NCBI RefSeq assembly: GCF_029674545.1
Contig: NZ_CP121354.1
Span: 2,489,001 to 2,553,000 of the forward strand
Length of the DNA stretch: 64,000 nt
Direction of reading: 5' to 3'
From: Mesorhizobium sp. WSM4904
GTDB taxonomy: Bacteria > Pseudomonadota > Alphaproteobacteria > Rhizobiales > Rhizobiaceae
The notes beneath the pieces are model-generated. The model was not told the origin of the DNA. It was given only the letters and a program-made list of their open reading frames with translations, and did no database searches. A program made the translations under genes and the position numbers. Below are positions 54,049 through 64,000 of the stretch, one piece after another. How positions within the stretch are numbered: the first letter of the stretch is position 1; each line of letters starts with the position of its first letter.

Positions 54049-55239
54049 ATGGCCGCCGAGAAGAACGCCTTCGTCTGGAACGATCCTTTCCTGATCGAGG
54101 ACCAGCTTTCGGAAGACGAACGCATGGTGCGCGACGGCGCGGCCGCGTTCGCGGCCGACAAGCTCGCGCCGCGGATCGAGGAAGCCTATGCCGACGAGAA
54201 GACCGATCCGTCGATCTTTCGCGAGATGGGCGAGGCTGGGCTGCTCGGCATCACCATTCCGGAGGAATATGGCGGGCTCGGCGCCAACTACGTGACCTAC
54301 GGGCTGGTCGCGCGCGAGGTCGAGCGCATCGATTCCGGCTACCGCTCGATGATGAGCGTGCAGTCGTCGCTGGTCATGTATCCGATCCATGCCTACGGCT
54401 CGGAAGAGCAGCGCAAGAAGTACCTGCCGAAGCTTGCCTCCGGCGAATGGATCGGCTGCTTCGGCCTGACCGAGCCGGATGCCGGCTCCGATCCGGGCGG
54501 CATGAAGACGCGCGCCGAGAAGACGGCGGATGGCTACAAGCTTTCGGGCTCCAAAATGTGGATTTCCAACGCGCCGATCGCCGACGTCTTCGTCGTCTGG
54601 GCAAAGTCGGCGGCACATGACAACCAGATCCGCGGCTTCGTGCTGGAAAAGGGCTTGAAGGGGCTTTCGGCGCCGAAGATCGGCGGCAAGCTCAGCCTCC
54701 GCGCGTCGATCACCGGCGAGGTGGTGATGGAAGGCGTCGAGGTCGGCGAGGAGGCGCTGCTGCCCAACGTCTCGGGCCTGAAGGGGCCGTTCGGCTGCCT
54801 CAACCGGGCGCGCTACGGCATTTCCTGGGGCGCGATGGGCGCGGCGGAGGATTGCTGGCACCGGGCGCGGCAATACGGCCTCGACAGAAAACAGTTCGGC
54901 AAGCCGCTCGCCGGCACGCAGCTCTTCCAGAAGAAGCTCGCCGACATGCAGACCGAGATCGCGCTCGGCCTGCAGGGGTCATTGCGCGTCGGCCGGCTGA
55001 TGGACGAAGGCAAGATGGCGCCGGAGATGATCTCCATCGTCAAGCGCAACAATTGCGGCAAGGCCCTCGACATCGCCCGCCAGGCACGCGACATGCATGG
55101 CGGCAACGGCATCCAGATCGGCTATCACGTCATGCGCCACGCGCAAAACCTGGAGACGGTCAACACCTATGAAGGCACGCATGACGTGCACGCGCTGATC
55201 CTGGGACGCGCGCAGACGGGCATCCAAGCGTTCTTCTAA
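54049..55239 (+). CDS. gcdH: glutaryl-CoA dehydrogenase
   Basis: A 396-residue flavoenzyme of the acyl-CoA dehydrogenase family. [56 protein letters not shown] and [20 protein letters not shown] are typical of GCDH; the catalytic glutamate is in [14 protein letters not shown]. It oxidises and decarboxylates glutaryl-CoA to crotonyl-CoA in lysine, tryptophan and glutarate breakdown. Start MAAEKN at 54049 has GGGAGAGCGGG just upstream; ATG 54031 is also in frame. Confidence 0.93.
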   Translation: MAAEKNAFVWNDPFLIEDQLSEDERMVRDGAAAFAADKLAPRIEEAYADEKTDPSIFREMGEAGLLGITIPEEYGGLGANYVTYGLVAREVERIDSGYRSMMSVQSSLVMYPIHAYGSEEQRKKYLPKLASGEWIGCFGLTEPDAGSDPGGMKTRAEKTADGYKLSGSKMWISNAPIADVFVVWAKSAAHDNQIRGFVLEKGLKGLSAPKIGGKLSLRASITGEVVMEGVEVGEEALLPNVSGLKGPFGCLNRARYGISWGAMGAAEDCWHRARQYGLDRKQFGKPLAGTQLFQKKLADMQTEIALGLQGSLRVGRLMDEGKMAPEMISIVKRNNCGKALDIARQARDMHGGNGIQIGYHVMRHAQNLETVNTYEGTHDVHALILGRAQTGIQAFF

Positions 55240-55344
55240 GCCGGCAACGCTGCTTAAATTAGGTGCAGCGCAACATCTCTGCTTGGAGAATGGCCAGGAC
55301 TTGTGTCAGATTCGGCGAATTGAAACGCCGAACTCCGGGGCACC

Positions 55345-58300
55345 ATGGCGATACTGGCAGCCGTCCACCACCTGACCCACTATAAATATGACCGGCCGGT
55401 GGTGCTCGGTCCCCAGGTGATCAGACTGCAGCCGGCGCCGCATTCGCGCACCAAGGTGCTCAGCCACTCGCTGAAGGTCGAGCCGAAGAACCACTTCGTC
55501 AACCTGCAGCAGGACCCGTACGGCAACTTCCTCGCCCGTTTTGTCTTTCCCGAGCCGGTAACGGAGCTGAAGATCGAGGTCGACCTCGTCGCCGACATGA
55601 CGGTCTACAATCCGTTCGACTTCTTCGTCGAGGAATCGGCCGAGAACTTTCCGTTCGAGTATCCGGAAGAAATCAGGCAAGACCTCGCCATCTATCGGGC
55701 GCCGGAGCCGGCCGGGCCGTTGCTGTCGAAATTCCTGGAAAGCATCGACCGCAGCCCGACAAACACCGTCAATTTCCTTGTCGGCCTCAATGCACGGCTG
55801 CAGCGCGAAATCGCCTACATCGTGCGCATGGAGACGGGCGTCTATTCGCCGGAAGAGACGCTTGCCGCGGGCAAAGGTTCGTGCCGGGATTCGAGCTGGC
55901 TTCTGGTGCAGATCCTCAGGAATCTCGGCATCGCCGCCCGCTTCGTCTCCGGCTACCTGATCCAGTTGAAGCCCGACCTCGTCTCGCTCGACGGGCCGCC
56001 GGGCACCTCGGTCGATTTCACCGACCTGCACGCGTGGTGCGAAGTGTACATTCCGGGCGCCGGCTGGATCGGCTTCGACCCGACCTCGGGCCTGCTTACC
56101 GGCGAGAGCCATGTGCCGTTGGCGGCGACGCCGCATTTCCGCAATGCCGCGCCGATCTCCGGCATGGCAAGCTTCGCCAATGTCGATTTCAGCTTCGATA
56201 TGCGGGTCGATCGCATCGCCGAGCATCCGCGCATCACCAAGCCGTTCTCGGACGAGAGCTGGGAAGCGCTCGATGCGTTGGGCAACAAGGTCGATGCGGT
56301 TCTGCAAGCGCAGGACGTGCGGCTCACCATGGGCGGTGAGCCGACCTTCGTGTCGATCGACGATTTCGAGTCCGCCGAATGGAACACGGCCGCCGTCGGT
56401 CCGACCAAGCGCGACAAGGCGGACCAGCTGATCCGCCGGCTGCGCGAACGCTTCGCGCCGGGCGGTTTTCTCCACTACGGCCAAGGCAAGTGGTATCCGG
56501 GCGAGAGTCTGCCGCGTTGGACCTTCTCGCTCTACTGGCGCGCCGACGGCGAGCCGGTGTGGCGCGATCCGTCGCTGATCGCGCGAGAGAACGGCAATAT
56601 CGAGGTCGGGCCGGAGCAGGCCGAAAGCCTGCTCAAAGCGATCGCCGGCGAGCTCGGCATCGAAAAGTCGATGGTCAGCGAGGCTTACGAAGATCCGGCC
56701 GAATGGCTGCTCAAGGAAGGCAAGCTGCCGGACAATGTCGATCCGTCGAATTCGAAGCTGGAGGATCCGGAAGAGCGCAGCCGCATGGCGCGCGTCTTCG
56801 AGCGCGGCTTAACCAAGCCGTCGGGCTACGTGCTGCCGGTCCAGCGCTGGAACAGTCAGGCCGCCGGGCAACGCTGGCGTTCGGAGAAATGGAAGACGCG
56901 CCGCGGCCGCCTGTTCCTGGTTCCGGGCGATTCTCCCGTCGGCTACCGCTTGCCGCTCGGGGCGCTGCCTTACGTGCCGCCGGCGCAATTTCCTTACATC
57001 GTGCCGGTCGATCCGTCGGTGCCGCGCGGCGCGTTGCCGGTGCGGGACGCCATTCTGCAGGAGGCTCCGGCAGGTGGGGCGGACGACATCGCCCGGCAGC
57101 AGCCGGAGGCCTCGTTCACGGCGGCTACCGCGCAGCAGGACCGCGTCGAGCAGCAGCTGACCGAAATCGGCGGCGCGGTGCGCACCGCGCTCACCGTCGA
57201 GCCGCGCGACGGGCGGCTCAGCGTGTTCATGCCGCCGGTCGAGGCGCTGGAAGACTATCTCGAATTGGTGGCGGCGGCCGAGAACGCGGCCAAGGCCATC
57301 GGCCTGCCGGTGCATATCGAGGGCTACGCACCGCCGCACGACCCGCGCCTCAACGTCATCCGCGTCGCGCCCGATCCCGGCGTCATCGAGGTCAACATCC
57401 ACCCGGCCGCCAACTGGCAGGAATGCGTCACCACGACGACCGCTATCTACGAGGAGGCCAGGCAGTCGCGGCTCGGCACCGACAAGTTCATGATCGATGG
57501 CCGCCATACCGGCACCGGCGGCGGCAATCATGTCGTGGTCGGCGGAGCGACGCCCAATGACAGCCCGTTCCTGCGCCGGCCGGACCTGTTGAAGAGCCTG
57601 GTGCTGCAGTGGCAACGGCATCCTTCGCTTTCCTACCTGTTCTCCGGACTGTTCATCGGCCCGACCAGCCAGGCACCGCGCATCGACGAGGCGCGGCACG
57701 ATTCGCTCTACGAGCTCGAGATCGCGCTGGCGCAGGTGCCACACCCGGACAAGGGTGAGGCGCCCTTGCCGTGGCTGGTCGACCGGCTGTTCCGCAACCT
57801 CTTGACCGACGTGACCGGCAACACGCATCGCTCGGAAATCTGCATCGACAAATTGTTCTCGCCGGACGGTCCGACCGGCCGGCTCGGCCTAGTCGAGTTC
57901 CGCGGTTTCGAGATGCCGCCCAATGCGCGCATGAGCCTGGCGCAGCAATTGCTTGTCCGCGCCATCATCGCGCGCGCGTGGAAGAACCCGCTCGACGGCC
58001 GTTTCGTGCGCTGGGGCACTTCGCTGCACGACCGCTTCATGCTGCCGCATTATGTCTGGGCGGATTTTCTGGACGTGCTCGAGGATCTGAAGCTCAACGG
58101 CTTCGACTTCCGCCCGGAATGGTTCGCCGCCCAACTCGAATTCCGCTTCCCGTTCTGCGGCGAAGTGCAGCATGCCGGCGTCAAGCTGGAGCTCAGGCAG
58201 GCGCTGGAGCCCTGGCACGTGATGGGCGAGCAGGGCGCCATCGGCGGCACGGTCCGCTTCGTCGATTCCTCGATCGAGCGGCTGCAGGTGAGGACCGAAG

Positions 58301-58695
58301 GCCTCAACCCGGAGCGCCACGCCATCGTCTGCAACGGCCGCATCGTGCCGATGAAGGTGACCGACAGCAGAGAGGTCGCGGTGGCGGGCGTGCGCTTCAA
58401 GGCCTGGCAGCCGGCATCCGGCCTGCATCCCGCCCTGCCGGTCAACACGCCGCTGGTCTTCGACCTCTACGACCGCTGGTCGGGACGCTCGGTCGGCGGC
58501 TGCGTCTATCACGTCGCGCATCCGGGCGGTCGCAATTACGACACCTTCCCCGTCAACGGCAACGAGGCCGAGGCGCGGCGGCTTGCCCGCTTCGAGCCGC
58601 GCGGCCATACGCCGGGCGGCTATGTGCTGCGCGACGAAGAAGGCTCTGAAGACTTCCCGATGACCCTTGACCTGAGGCGGCCGGCGAGATTCTGA
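55345..58695 (+). CDS. transglutaminase fused to DUF2126 putative amidoligase
   Basis: A 1116-residue cytoplasmic protein. The first 280 residues are a transglutaminase-like domain with the full triad: Cys180 ([10 protein letters not shown]), His229 (DLHAWCEVY) and Asp245 (GFDPTSG). From about 325 on comes the DUF2126 region, classed as a putative glutamine-synthetase-like amidoligase: [72 protein letters not shown] and [14 protein letters not shown] [20 protein letters not shown]. The predicted chemistry is ATP-dependent formation of an amide bond, coupled to a peptidase or transferase domain. It is 6 bases before the ATP-grasp gene, and the three genes form one operon. Confidence 0.88.
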   Translation: MAILAAVHHLTHYKYDRPVVLGPQVIRLQPAPHSRTKVLSHSLKVEPKNHFVNLQQDPYGNFLARFVFPEPVTELKIEVDLVADMTVYNPFDFFVEESAENFPFEYPEEIRQDLAIYRAPEPAGPLLSKFLESIDRSPTNTVNFLVGLNARLQREIAYIVRMETGVYSPEETLAAGKGSCRDSSWLLVQILRNLGIAARFVSGYLIQLKPDLVSLDGPPGTSVDFTDLHAWCEVYIPGAGWIGFDPTSGLLTGESHVPLAATPHFRNAAPISGMASFANVDFSFDMRVDRIAEHPRITKPFSDESWEALDALGNKVDAVLQAQDVRLTMGGEPTFVSIDDFESAEWNTAAVGPTKRDKADQLIRRLRERFAPGGFLHYGQGKWYPGESLPRWTFSLYWRADGEPVWRDPSLIARENGNIEVGPEQAESLLKAIAGELGIEKSMVSEAYEDPAEWLLKEGKLPDNVDPSNSKLEDPEERSRMARVFERGLTKPSGYVLPVQRWNSQAAGQRWRSEKWKTRRGRLFLVPGDSPVGYRLPLGALPYVPPAQFPYIVPVDPSVPRGALPVRDAILQEAPAGGADDIARQQPEASFTAATAQQDRVEQQLTEIGGAVRTALTVEPRDGRLSVFMPPVEALEDYLELVAAAENAAKAIGLPVHIEGYAPPHDPRLNVIRVAPDPGVIEVNIHPAANWQECVTTTTAIYEEARQSRLGTDKFMIDGRHTGTGGGNHVVVGGATPNDSPFLRRPDLLKSLVLQWQRHPSLSYLFSGLFIGPTSQAPRIDEARHDSLYELEIALAQVPHPDKGEAPLPWLVDRLFRNLLTDVTGNTHRSEICIDKLFSPDGPTGRLGLVEFRGFEMPPNARMSLAQQLLVRAIIARAWKNPLDGRFVRWGTSLHDRFMLPHYVWADFLDVLEDLKLNGFDFRPEWFAAQLEFRFPFCGEVQHAGVKLELRQALEPWHVMGEQGAIGGTVRFVDSSIERLQVRTEGLNPERHAIVCNGRIVPMKVTDSREVAVAGVRFKAWQPASGLHPALPVNTPLVFDLYDRWSGRSVGGCVYHVAHPGGRNYDTFPVNGNEAEARRLARFEPRGHTPGGYVLRDEEGSEDFPMTLDLRRPARF

Positions 58696-58701
58696 TCGAC
58701 C

Positions 58702-61113
58702 ATGGCCAAGGGGAATCAGAAACGGGCGGGCGGAAGGCCGCGGGCGCAGAACCTGCTGGAGCACTATCGGGCGATCGACGGCGTCGTCGACGAGATGGTC
58801 GACGCGGCTGGCAATCCGCGCCCGGCCTGGCGGTCCTTCATCGAGGCGCTGGACGGTCTGGGGGCTGAAACGCTCGGACAGCGTTTTACCCGCGCCGACC
58901 AGTATCTGCGCGATGCCGGGGTCTACTACCGCGTCTACGACAAGGCAGGCGCCAACGAGCGCGAATGGCCGCTGGCGCATGTCCCGCTGCTGATCGATGA
59001 AAAGGAATGGGCCGAGATCAGCGCCGGCCTCGTCCAGCGCGCCGACCTATTCGAAGCGATCCTGGCCGATATCTACGGGCCGAGCCGGCTGATCGAGACC
59101 GGCATCCTGCCGGCCGGGCTGATCGCGGCGAGCCCCGAATACCTGCGCCCTGTCGTCGGCATCCGGCCGGCCAGCGGTCATTTCCTGCATATGGTCGCCT
59201 TCGAGCTCGGCCGCGGGCCGGATGGCCGCTGGTGGGTGCTGGGCGATCGCAACCAGGCGCCGTCAGGCGCGGGTTTCGCGCTGGAGAACCGTGTCGCGAC
59301 GACGCGCGCGCTGTCGGACATCTATGGCGAGCTGCATGTGCACAGGCTCGCCGGCTTCTTCCGCCGCTTCCGCGACGCGCTGAACGGCATGGCGAAGGAA
59401 TCCGGCGGTCGCGTCGCCATCCTGACGCCGGGACCGCTCAACGAAACATATTACGAGCACGCCTATATCGCGCGCTATCTCGGCATCATGCTGCTCGAAG
59501 GCGAGGACCTGACGGTGTCCGGCGGCCGGCTGGTGGTGCGTACCGTTTCGGGCCTGATGCCGGTCGGCGTGCTGTGGCGGCGGCTCGATGCGGCCTTCGC
59601 CGATCCGCTCGAGCTCAAGCCGGACTCGCAGATCGGCACGCCCGGGCTGGTCGAGGCGGTTCGGCGCGGTACCGTCTCGGCCGTCAACGCGCTGGGTTCA
59701 GGCCTGATGGAAACGCGGGCGCTGCTTTCCTTCCTGCCGCGAATTGCGCGGGAATTGCATGGCGAGGAGCTCAAGCTGCCGAGCATCGCCACCTGGTGGT
59801 GCGGGCAGCAGACCGAACGCGACCACGTGCTGGCCAATGTCGACCGCATGGTGATCGGTCCTGCGCTGTCGACGCGGCTCGCCTTCGAGGACGACGGCGC
59901 AACGCGGCTGGGCTCGGCGCTGTCGGCCGGGGAGCGGACGGAGCTGATCGCGCGGATCGAAGCCGACGGCGACGCCTTTGTCGGCCAGGAAGCGGTGACG
60001 CTTTCGACGACGCCGGTCTTCGTCGGCGGCCGGCTGGAGCCACGGCCCGCCAGCCTGCGCGTCTATCTGGCGCGGACGCCGGACGGCTGGACGGTGATGC
60101 CCGGCGGTTTTGCCCGCGTCGGCTTCTCGCTCGACCCGACGGCGATCGCCATGCAGCGCGGCGGCCAGGCGGCGGATGTCTGGGTGGTCAGCGACAGGCC
60201 GGTCGAGCGCGAGACGCTGCTGCCGCAGGAGACTGACGGCTTCACCCGCACCATGCCCGGCAGCCTGCCAAGCCGTGCGGCGGAGAACCTGACCTGGCTC
60301 GGCCGCTACATAGAGCGCTCCGAAGACACGGTGCGCGTGCTTCGCGCCTATCACGTGCGACTTGCCGAAACGTCCGACCCCGAGATGCCGCTGCTCGCCG
60401 ACATCCGGGACTATCTCGAACCGTTCGGCATCGAGGTCGAAACGGCGATCCCGCCAGGGTTGATCAGCACCTTGGACAGCGCCTTCTACAGCGCCGGCCA
60501 GATCCGCGACCGCTTCTCGCCGGACGGCTGGCTGGCGCTGAAGGACCTGTCGAAGACGATCCACAAATTTGCCGACAGGGTGGCGCCCGGCGACGACGCG
60601 ACGCGGGCGATGACGGTGATGCTGCGCAAGCTTGCCGGGTTCTCGGGACTGCTGCACGAGAACATGTACCGCTTCACCGGCTGGCGCTTCCTGGAGATCG
60701 GCCGGCGGCTGGAGCGCGGCATCCAGATCGCCCGCACGCTGGCGCGGCTGACCAGAAACGGTGCGCCGGAAGGCTCGCTCGACATGATGCTGGAGATCGG
60801 CGACAGCGTCATGACGCACCGCCGGCAATATCCGGTGCAGGCCGGGCGTCGAACAGTGATCGACCTTCTGGCGCTCGATCCGCTCAACCCGCGCTCCATC
60901 CTGTTCCAGCTCGAGCGGTTGAAGGCCGAAATCGGCATGCTGCCTTCGGTCGGCGGCGAGGGGCACATGTCGGCCGCAGCGAAAGAGATCCTGCAGCTCA
61001 ACACGGCGATCGCCGTGATGGAGCCCCAGGACATGACCGCGAAGGTGCTCGACGAACTCGCCAACCAGATCGGCGATCTCTACAGCAGTCTCGCCAAGGC
61101 CTATTTCGGGTAG
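58702..61113 (+). CDS. circularly permuted ATP-grasp fused to alpha-E domain
   Basis: An 803-residue fusion. The first 480 or so residues are a circularly permuted ATP-grasp enzyme (DUF404/DUF407 type): YYRVYDKAGANEREWPLAHV, DIYGPSRLIETGILPAGLIA, LAILTPGPLNETYYEHAYIA-like ILTPGPLNETYYEHAYIARY, and EGEDLTVSGGRLVVRTVSG. From about 530 the alpha-helical alpha-E domain (DUF403) follows: LPSRAAENLTWLGRYIERSE and ENMYRFTGWRFLEIGRRLER. In many bacteria the two parts are separate genes; here they are one. The predicted role is ATP-dependent ligation of an amino group to a carboxylate, with an unknown product. Confidence 0.88.
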   Translation: MAKGNQKRAGGRPRAQNLLEHYRAIDGVVDEMVDAAGNPRPAWRSFIEALDGLGAETLGQRFTRADQYLRDAGVYYRVYDKAGANEREWPLAHVPLLIDEKEWAEISAGLVQRADLFEAILADIYGPSRLIETGILPAGLIAASPEYLRPVVGIRPASGHFLHMVAFELGRGPDGRWWVLGDRNQAPSGAGFALENRVATTRALSDIYGELHVHRLAGFFRRFRDALNGMAKESGGRVAILTPGPLNETYYEHAYIARYLGIMLLEGEDLTVSGGRLVVRTVSGLMPVGVLWRRLDAAFADPLELKPDSQIGTPGLVEAVRRGTVSAVNALGSGLMETRALLSFLPRIARELHGEELKLPSIATWWCGQQTERDHVLANVDRMVIGPALSTRLAFEDDGATRLGSALSAGERTELIARIEADGDAFVGQEAVTLSTTPVFVGGRLEPRPASLRVYLARTPDGWTVMPGGFARVGFSLDPTAIAMQRGGQAADVWVVSDRPVERETLLPQETDGFTRTMPGSLPSRAAENLTWLGRYIERSEDTVRVLRAYHVRLAETSDPEMPLLADIRDYLEPFGIEVETAIPPGLISTLDSAFYSAGQIRDRFSPDGWLALKDLSKTIHKFADRVAPGDDATRAMTVMLRKLAGFSGLLHENMYRFTGWRFLEIGRRLERGIQIARTLARLTRNGAPEGSLDMMLEIGDSVMTHRRQYPVQAGRRTVIDLLALDPLNPRSILFQLERLKAEIGMLPSVGGEGHMSAAAKEILQLNTAIAVMEPQDMTAKVLDELANQIGDLYSSLAKAYFG

Positions 61114-61119
61114 GCGGCA

Positions 61120-61995
61120 ATGCTTTATGACATCAGACTCCATCTGCATTACGACTACGCGGCCGCAGCCGGTGGCGGCCGGCATCAGGTGCGCGTGCTG
61201 CCGCAGACGATCGCCGGCGTGCAGCGAGTGATCGCCGCCTCGTTGTCCTTTCAGCCCAATCCGGCCGAACGGGCGGATTTTTCCGATTTCTTCGGCAACA
61301 GCGTCACCGCGATTGCCTTTCGCGACGCGCATGAGGAGCTCGACGTCAGGATGAGCGCAAGGGTGTCGGTCTCGCGGCCGGAACCCGGCCTCGATGTCTC
61401 GCCCGACATCCATGGCTTGAGGGCGGAACTCGACGCGGTGCGTTCGCTGTCGCCCAACGCGCCGCATCATTTCCTTGCCGCCAGCGATCATGTCGGCATC
61501 GATACGGCGATCACCGCCTATGCGCGGGAGAGCCTTGCCGGTTCGGCGGTCGCCACGGCCGTCGATCTCTGCAATCGCATCCACCGTGATTTCACCTATG
61601 ACGGCAAGGCGACGACCGTGCAGACGCGGGCCAGCGACGCCTTCGCGCTGAAACGCGGGGTGTGCCAGGATTTTTCCCACATCATGATCGCCGGCCTGCG
61701 TGGGCTTGGCATCCCCGCCGGTTATGTCAGCGGCTTCCTGCGCACCATTCCGCCCAAGGGCAAGCCGAGGCTCGAAGGCGCCGACGCCATGCATGCCTGG
61801 GTGAAGGCCTGGTGCGGCCGCGATGCCGGCTGGCAGGAATTCGATCCGACCAACGGCATGCGGGCGAGCAACGACCATATCACCGTCGGTTACGGCCGCG
61901 ACTATTCCGATGTCGCGCCGATCGTCGGCGTCCTGAAAACCACCGGCGGCCAAGTCGGCGAGCAAGCGGTCGACGTCATCCCGGTCGCTGCCTGA
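61120..61995 (+). CDS. transglutaminase-like protein of the amidoligase cassette
   Basis: A 291-residue protein with a beta-rich N-terminal domain (LYDIRLHLHYDYAAAAGGG) and a transglutaminase core with Cys182 (RGVCQDFSH), His225 (AMHAWVKAW) and Asp242 (EFDPTNG). It may cut or transfer on the amide bonds made by the two upstream enzymes. It starts 6 bases after the ATP-grasp gene and ends the cassette. Confidence 0.9.
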   Translation: MLYDIRLHLHYDYAAAAGGGRHQVRVLPQTIAGVQRVIAASLSFQPNPAERADFSDFFGNSVTAIAFRDAHEELDVRMSARVSVSRPEPGLDVSPDIHGLRAELDAVRSLSPNAPHHFLAASDHVGIDTAITAYARESLAGSAVATAVDLCNRIHRDFTYDGKATTVQTRASDAFALKRGVCQDFSHIMIAGLRGLGIPAGYVSGFLRTIPPKGKPRLEGADAMHAWVKAWCGRDAGWQEFDPTNGMRASNDHITVGYGRDYSDVAPIVGVLKTTGGQVGEQAVDVIPVAA

Positions 61996-62093
61996 AGGCA
62001 TGCCGTCGGTCGCGCGGGCTGCTTCTCAAATCACGATCCGGCCGCTATCTTGCCGACCGGGTGTCGCCGGTCGGGCACTGGCGTGGAGTTCAA

Positions 62094-63032
62094 TTGTTGA
62101 CTGCGGTCAGTGTCATCATTCCAGCACATAACGCGTCGGCGACCGTCGCCGACACGCTGGCAACGTTGCGTCCGGAGGCCGAGGTCATCGGCGAAGTGAT
62201 ACTGGTCGACGATTCCTCGACGGACAACACGGCGGCGGTGGCCGCGGATGCAGCCTCGCGACTGGCCTTGCCGCTCCGCATCATCCAGTCGAGCTGTCGG
62301 GACGCGGGCGGCTCCCGCAACCTTGCGCTGGCCGCGGCACGCTTTCCCTGGATCTACATGATCGACGCGGACGATTTGCATCTCGATGGTGGATTGCGGG
62401 CGCTGCTGTCCAAGACCAGGACAAAGCCAGGTGCGGATATGGTGGTCGGCGCCTACCGCCGACGAACCGACGGTCAGAACCGGCAGTTCAAAATGCCGTG
62501 CGGCTATACGGCCGCGGGGCTCGCCAACGCATCCGCCTATCTGGCGGGCAGGGTGCGGTCGATCGCCGTCGGCAGCGCGCTGGTCTCGCGGCGCGCGGTC
62601 GGCGATACGCGCTTTCCGACCGGGCTTGCCTATGATGAGGACACTTTGTTCTGGGCGCGGGTGATGAGCAAGGCATCGCTCGAGGTCGTGACGCAGCCCA
62701 TCATGGTCTATTTCGTATCGTCGGGGCGCTCGGACGACCGCTTCACCATCAAGCCTGAGCGACGCTTCCTCGAATGGCGCCTGGCGCTGCGCGAACTCCT
62801 CGAATGCGGCATCCCCAAATCATCGCTGAAGGCGCGGGAGGGTCTTGTCGCGCTCAAGATCGCCCGTGTCCACTACGCACGGGGCGATCTCGAAACGGCG
62901 GCAAAATTCCTGGCGATTGCCAACGCCGCTCCCAAGGTCTCCGTCGATATCTGGCGCTGCATGCGCTATCGGCTGAAAATCGCGGCGTGGCGTCGTTTCT
63001 CCGACCATCAAATCCAGCTGCAAAGTGCGTGA
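62094..63032 (+). CDS. family 2 glycosyltransferase
   Basis: A 312-residue GT-A glycosyltransferase. The nucleotide-sugar site is TAVSVIIPAHNASATVADTL with EVILVDDSSTDNT, and the metal-binding MIDADDLHLDGG follows; AYDEDTLFWARVM provides the catalytic acid region. Starts TTG 62094 or TTG 62097 are the best: GGAG is at 62085-62088, and no ATG is available; a GTG at 62061 is another choice. Its stop overlaps the next start as TGATG. The sugar and acceptor are unknown, and it probably belongs to a polysaccharide locus continuing beyond the window. Confidence 0.82.
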   Translation: MLTAVSVIIPAHNASATVADTLATLRPEAEVIGEVILVDDSSTDNTAAVAADAASRLALPLRIIQSSCRDAGGSRNLALAAARFPWIYMIDADDLHLDGGLRALLSKTRTKPGADMVVGAYRRRTDGQNRQFKMPCGYTAAGLANASAYLAGRVRSIAVGSALVSRRAVGDTRFPTGLAYDEDTLFWARVMSKASLEVVTQPIMVYFVSSGRSDDRFTIKPERRFLEWRLALRELLECGIPKSSLKAREGLVALKIARVHYARGDLETAAKFLAIANAAPKVSVDIWRCMRYRLKIAAWRRFSDHQIQLQSA

Positions 63033-63904
63033 TGGCCGATGGGCCCGAGCTCGCAGTTGTGGTCATCGGTTTTCGGGCGCCAGCTGAGCTGGTGGCGGCG
63101 GTGAGGTCTCTGCTTGCCCAGAACATTCCGATCGAGGTCGTGGTCGTGAATTCCGGCGGGGGGAATGCCCAGGCGCTTCTGGCCGACGCCGGGCTCGCTG
63201 TGCCTGTCATCGAATTCGAGCAGAGGCTGTTCGCCGGCGCAGCGAGAAATAGCGGCATAGCGGCTACGAAGGCTCCTTTCGTCGCCTTTCTCGCGGATGA
63301 TTGCCTGGCCTGCCCGCGATGGGCCGAAGTCCGGCTGCGGCATCATCGGGAAGGCGCAGCGACTGTCGCGAGCGCCGTCGTCAACAGCCACCCGCGCAAC
63401 CTGGTCGCTTGCGCGGCGCATCTCGTTACCTACATGCGACGCCTGCCTGGCCTCCCCGACGAAAAGGCCCAGCGCTACGGCGTTTCCTTCGACCGTAGAC
63501 TGTTCGATCAATACGGATTGTTCGATGAGCGACTGGCGTCGGGAGAAGACACCGAATTCATGGCCAGGTTGCCTGAGGCGATGCGGCCGGTCTGGGAACC
63601 GCGTATCCTCACCATCCATCGCAACGAGACGCGCCTGCTCGACATGCTGGCCGACCAGTATCGGCGTGGACGCCGCTACGGCGCCTATCTCGGGTCCGTC
63701 GATGCCGAAAGACCGCAGCGCCCCTTTCGCAAGGTGTTCCGCGACCGACGCAACGTCGCCAAGCTGGCGAGAGCGGGGCTGTCCGGAACGGAGAGGACTT
63801 TCGCGATGATGTCGCTGCCGATCGTGTGGCTGGCGTTGTTCGCCAAATCGCTCGGAGCCGTCGCCGGCGCCAAATATGGCGACAAGGCGGGCCGACGCCA
63901 ATGA
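63032..63904 (+). CDS. family 2 glycosyltransferase
   Basis: A 290-residue protein with a GT-A-type N-terminal half: LAVVVIGFRAPAELVAAVRS, VVVVNSGGGNAQALL, RLFAGAARNSGIAATKAPFV and AFLADDCLACPRWAE (DD-type metal site), then GLFDERLASGEDTEFMARL. There is no signal peptide. Start ATG at 63032 overlaps the previous stop (TGATG) and its own stop overlaps the next ATG (ATGA), so three genes are coupled. Confidence 0.85.
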   Translation: MADGPELAVVVIGFRAPAELVAAVRSLLAQNIPIEVVVVNSGGGNAQALLADAGLAVPVIEFEQRLFAGAARNSGIAATKAPFVAFLADDCLACPRWAEVRLRHHREGAATVASAVVNSHPRNLVACAAHLVTYMRRLPGLPDEKAQRYGVSFDRRLFDQYGLFDERLASGEDTEFMARLPEAMRPVWEPRILTIHRNETRLLDMLADQYRRGRRYGAYLGSVDAERPQRPFRKVFRDRRNVAKLARAGLSGTERTFAMMSLPIVWLALFAKSLGAVAGAKYGDKAGRRQ

Positions 63905-64000
63905 TCACCGTCGAGATGAAGCAGCCGCGTCGGCGACGCGGCCGATGGCTTTGGTCGCGGCAAAGGATCATCGCCGTCTTCAGCTATCGGTACGACGCGC
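63901..64000 (+). CDS. start of a third gene in the glycosyltransferase operon, truncated by the window edge
   Basis: ATG 63901 overlaps the previous stop as ATGA. The 33 visible residues are a basic N-terminus (QPRRRRGRW) followed by RIIAVFSYRYDA, which looks like the opening beta strand of a polysaccharide-biosynthesis or glycosyltransferase-type domain. Only its position and these residues can be described. Confidence 0.6.
   Translation, partial: MITVEMKQPRRRRGRWLWSRQRIIAVFSYRYDA

Noticed and set aside
1-64000. tRNA or rRNA genes, prophage or integrative element
   Set aside because: I found no tRNA-like cloverleaf, rRNA sequence, integrase or phage genes in the window.

Overview
The window looks like the chromosome of a high-GC rhizobial alphaproteobacterium, most likely Mesorhizobium or a close Phyllobacteriaceae relative. 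This rests on the flagellar gene set (visN/visR, rem, motC, motE, flaF, flbT, a DUF1217 protein, hook-length protein of the MotD/FliK type), on its order, and on rhizobial-type intergenic palindromes. No database search was run; family names are from sequence recognition.

Layout. 1-4187: end of an extended SDR gene, a ClC-type channel/transporter, a FAD-dependent oxidoreductase and a cupin gene broken by an in-frame TGA. 4327-6500: a GNAT acetyltransferase and an MFS exporter with a C-terminal extension. 6698-39780: a flagellar supercluster of about 33 kb. On the minus strand, in transcription order: DUF1217 gene-flgF-fliI-unknown 219 aa gene; flgB-flgC-fliE-flgG-flgA-flgI-motE-flgH-fliL-fliP; two tandem flagellins; fliF-fliH-like-motB-motC-fliK-lytic transglycosylase; rem; flgE-flgK-flgL-flaF-flbT-flgD-fliQ. 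On the plus strand: motA-fliM-fliN-fliG-flhB-unknown 145 aa gene. The cluster is closed by the master regulators visN-visR on the minus strand. In relatives VisN/VisR activate rem, and Rem activates the structural genes. Five transcription units (flgE, flgB, fliF, DUF1217/flgF and motA) share a previously unlabelled 30-bp element (CRCAAG-N10-TA) that ends 23-34 nt before the start codon, a likely common flagellar promoter or activator site. flhA and fliR, which follow fliQ in Sinorhizobium and Agrobacterium, are absent here.

40205-50329: a polyamine/amide utilisation locus: an acetylpolyamine amidohydrolase, a TetR regulator, a YtcJ-like amidohydrolase, a complete PotABCD-type ABC transporter and two tandem NylB-like serine hydrolases. 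Together they could import an N-substituted polyamine or amide and hydrolyse it. 50367-50550: a large inverted repeat. 50713-55239: tex, then a LysR regulator divergent from glutaryl-CoA dehydrogenase.

55345-61995: a tight three-gene cassette: transglutaminase fused to a DUF2126 putative amidoligase, circularly permuted ATP-grasp fused to an alpha-E domain, and a second transglutaminase-like protein. This is a predicted peptide-forming or peptide-modifying system whose product I do not know, and it is the best candidate for undescribed biology here. 62094-64000: two overlapping family-2 glycosyltransferase genes and the start of a third gene in the same operon.
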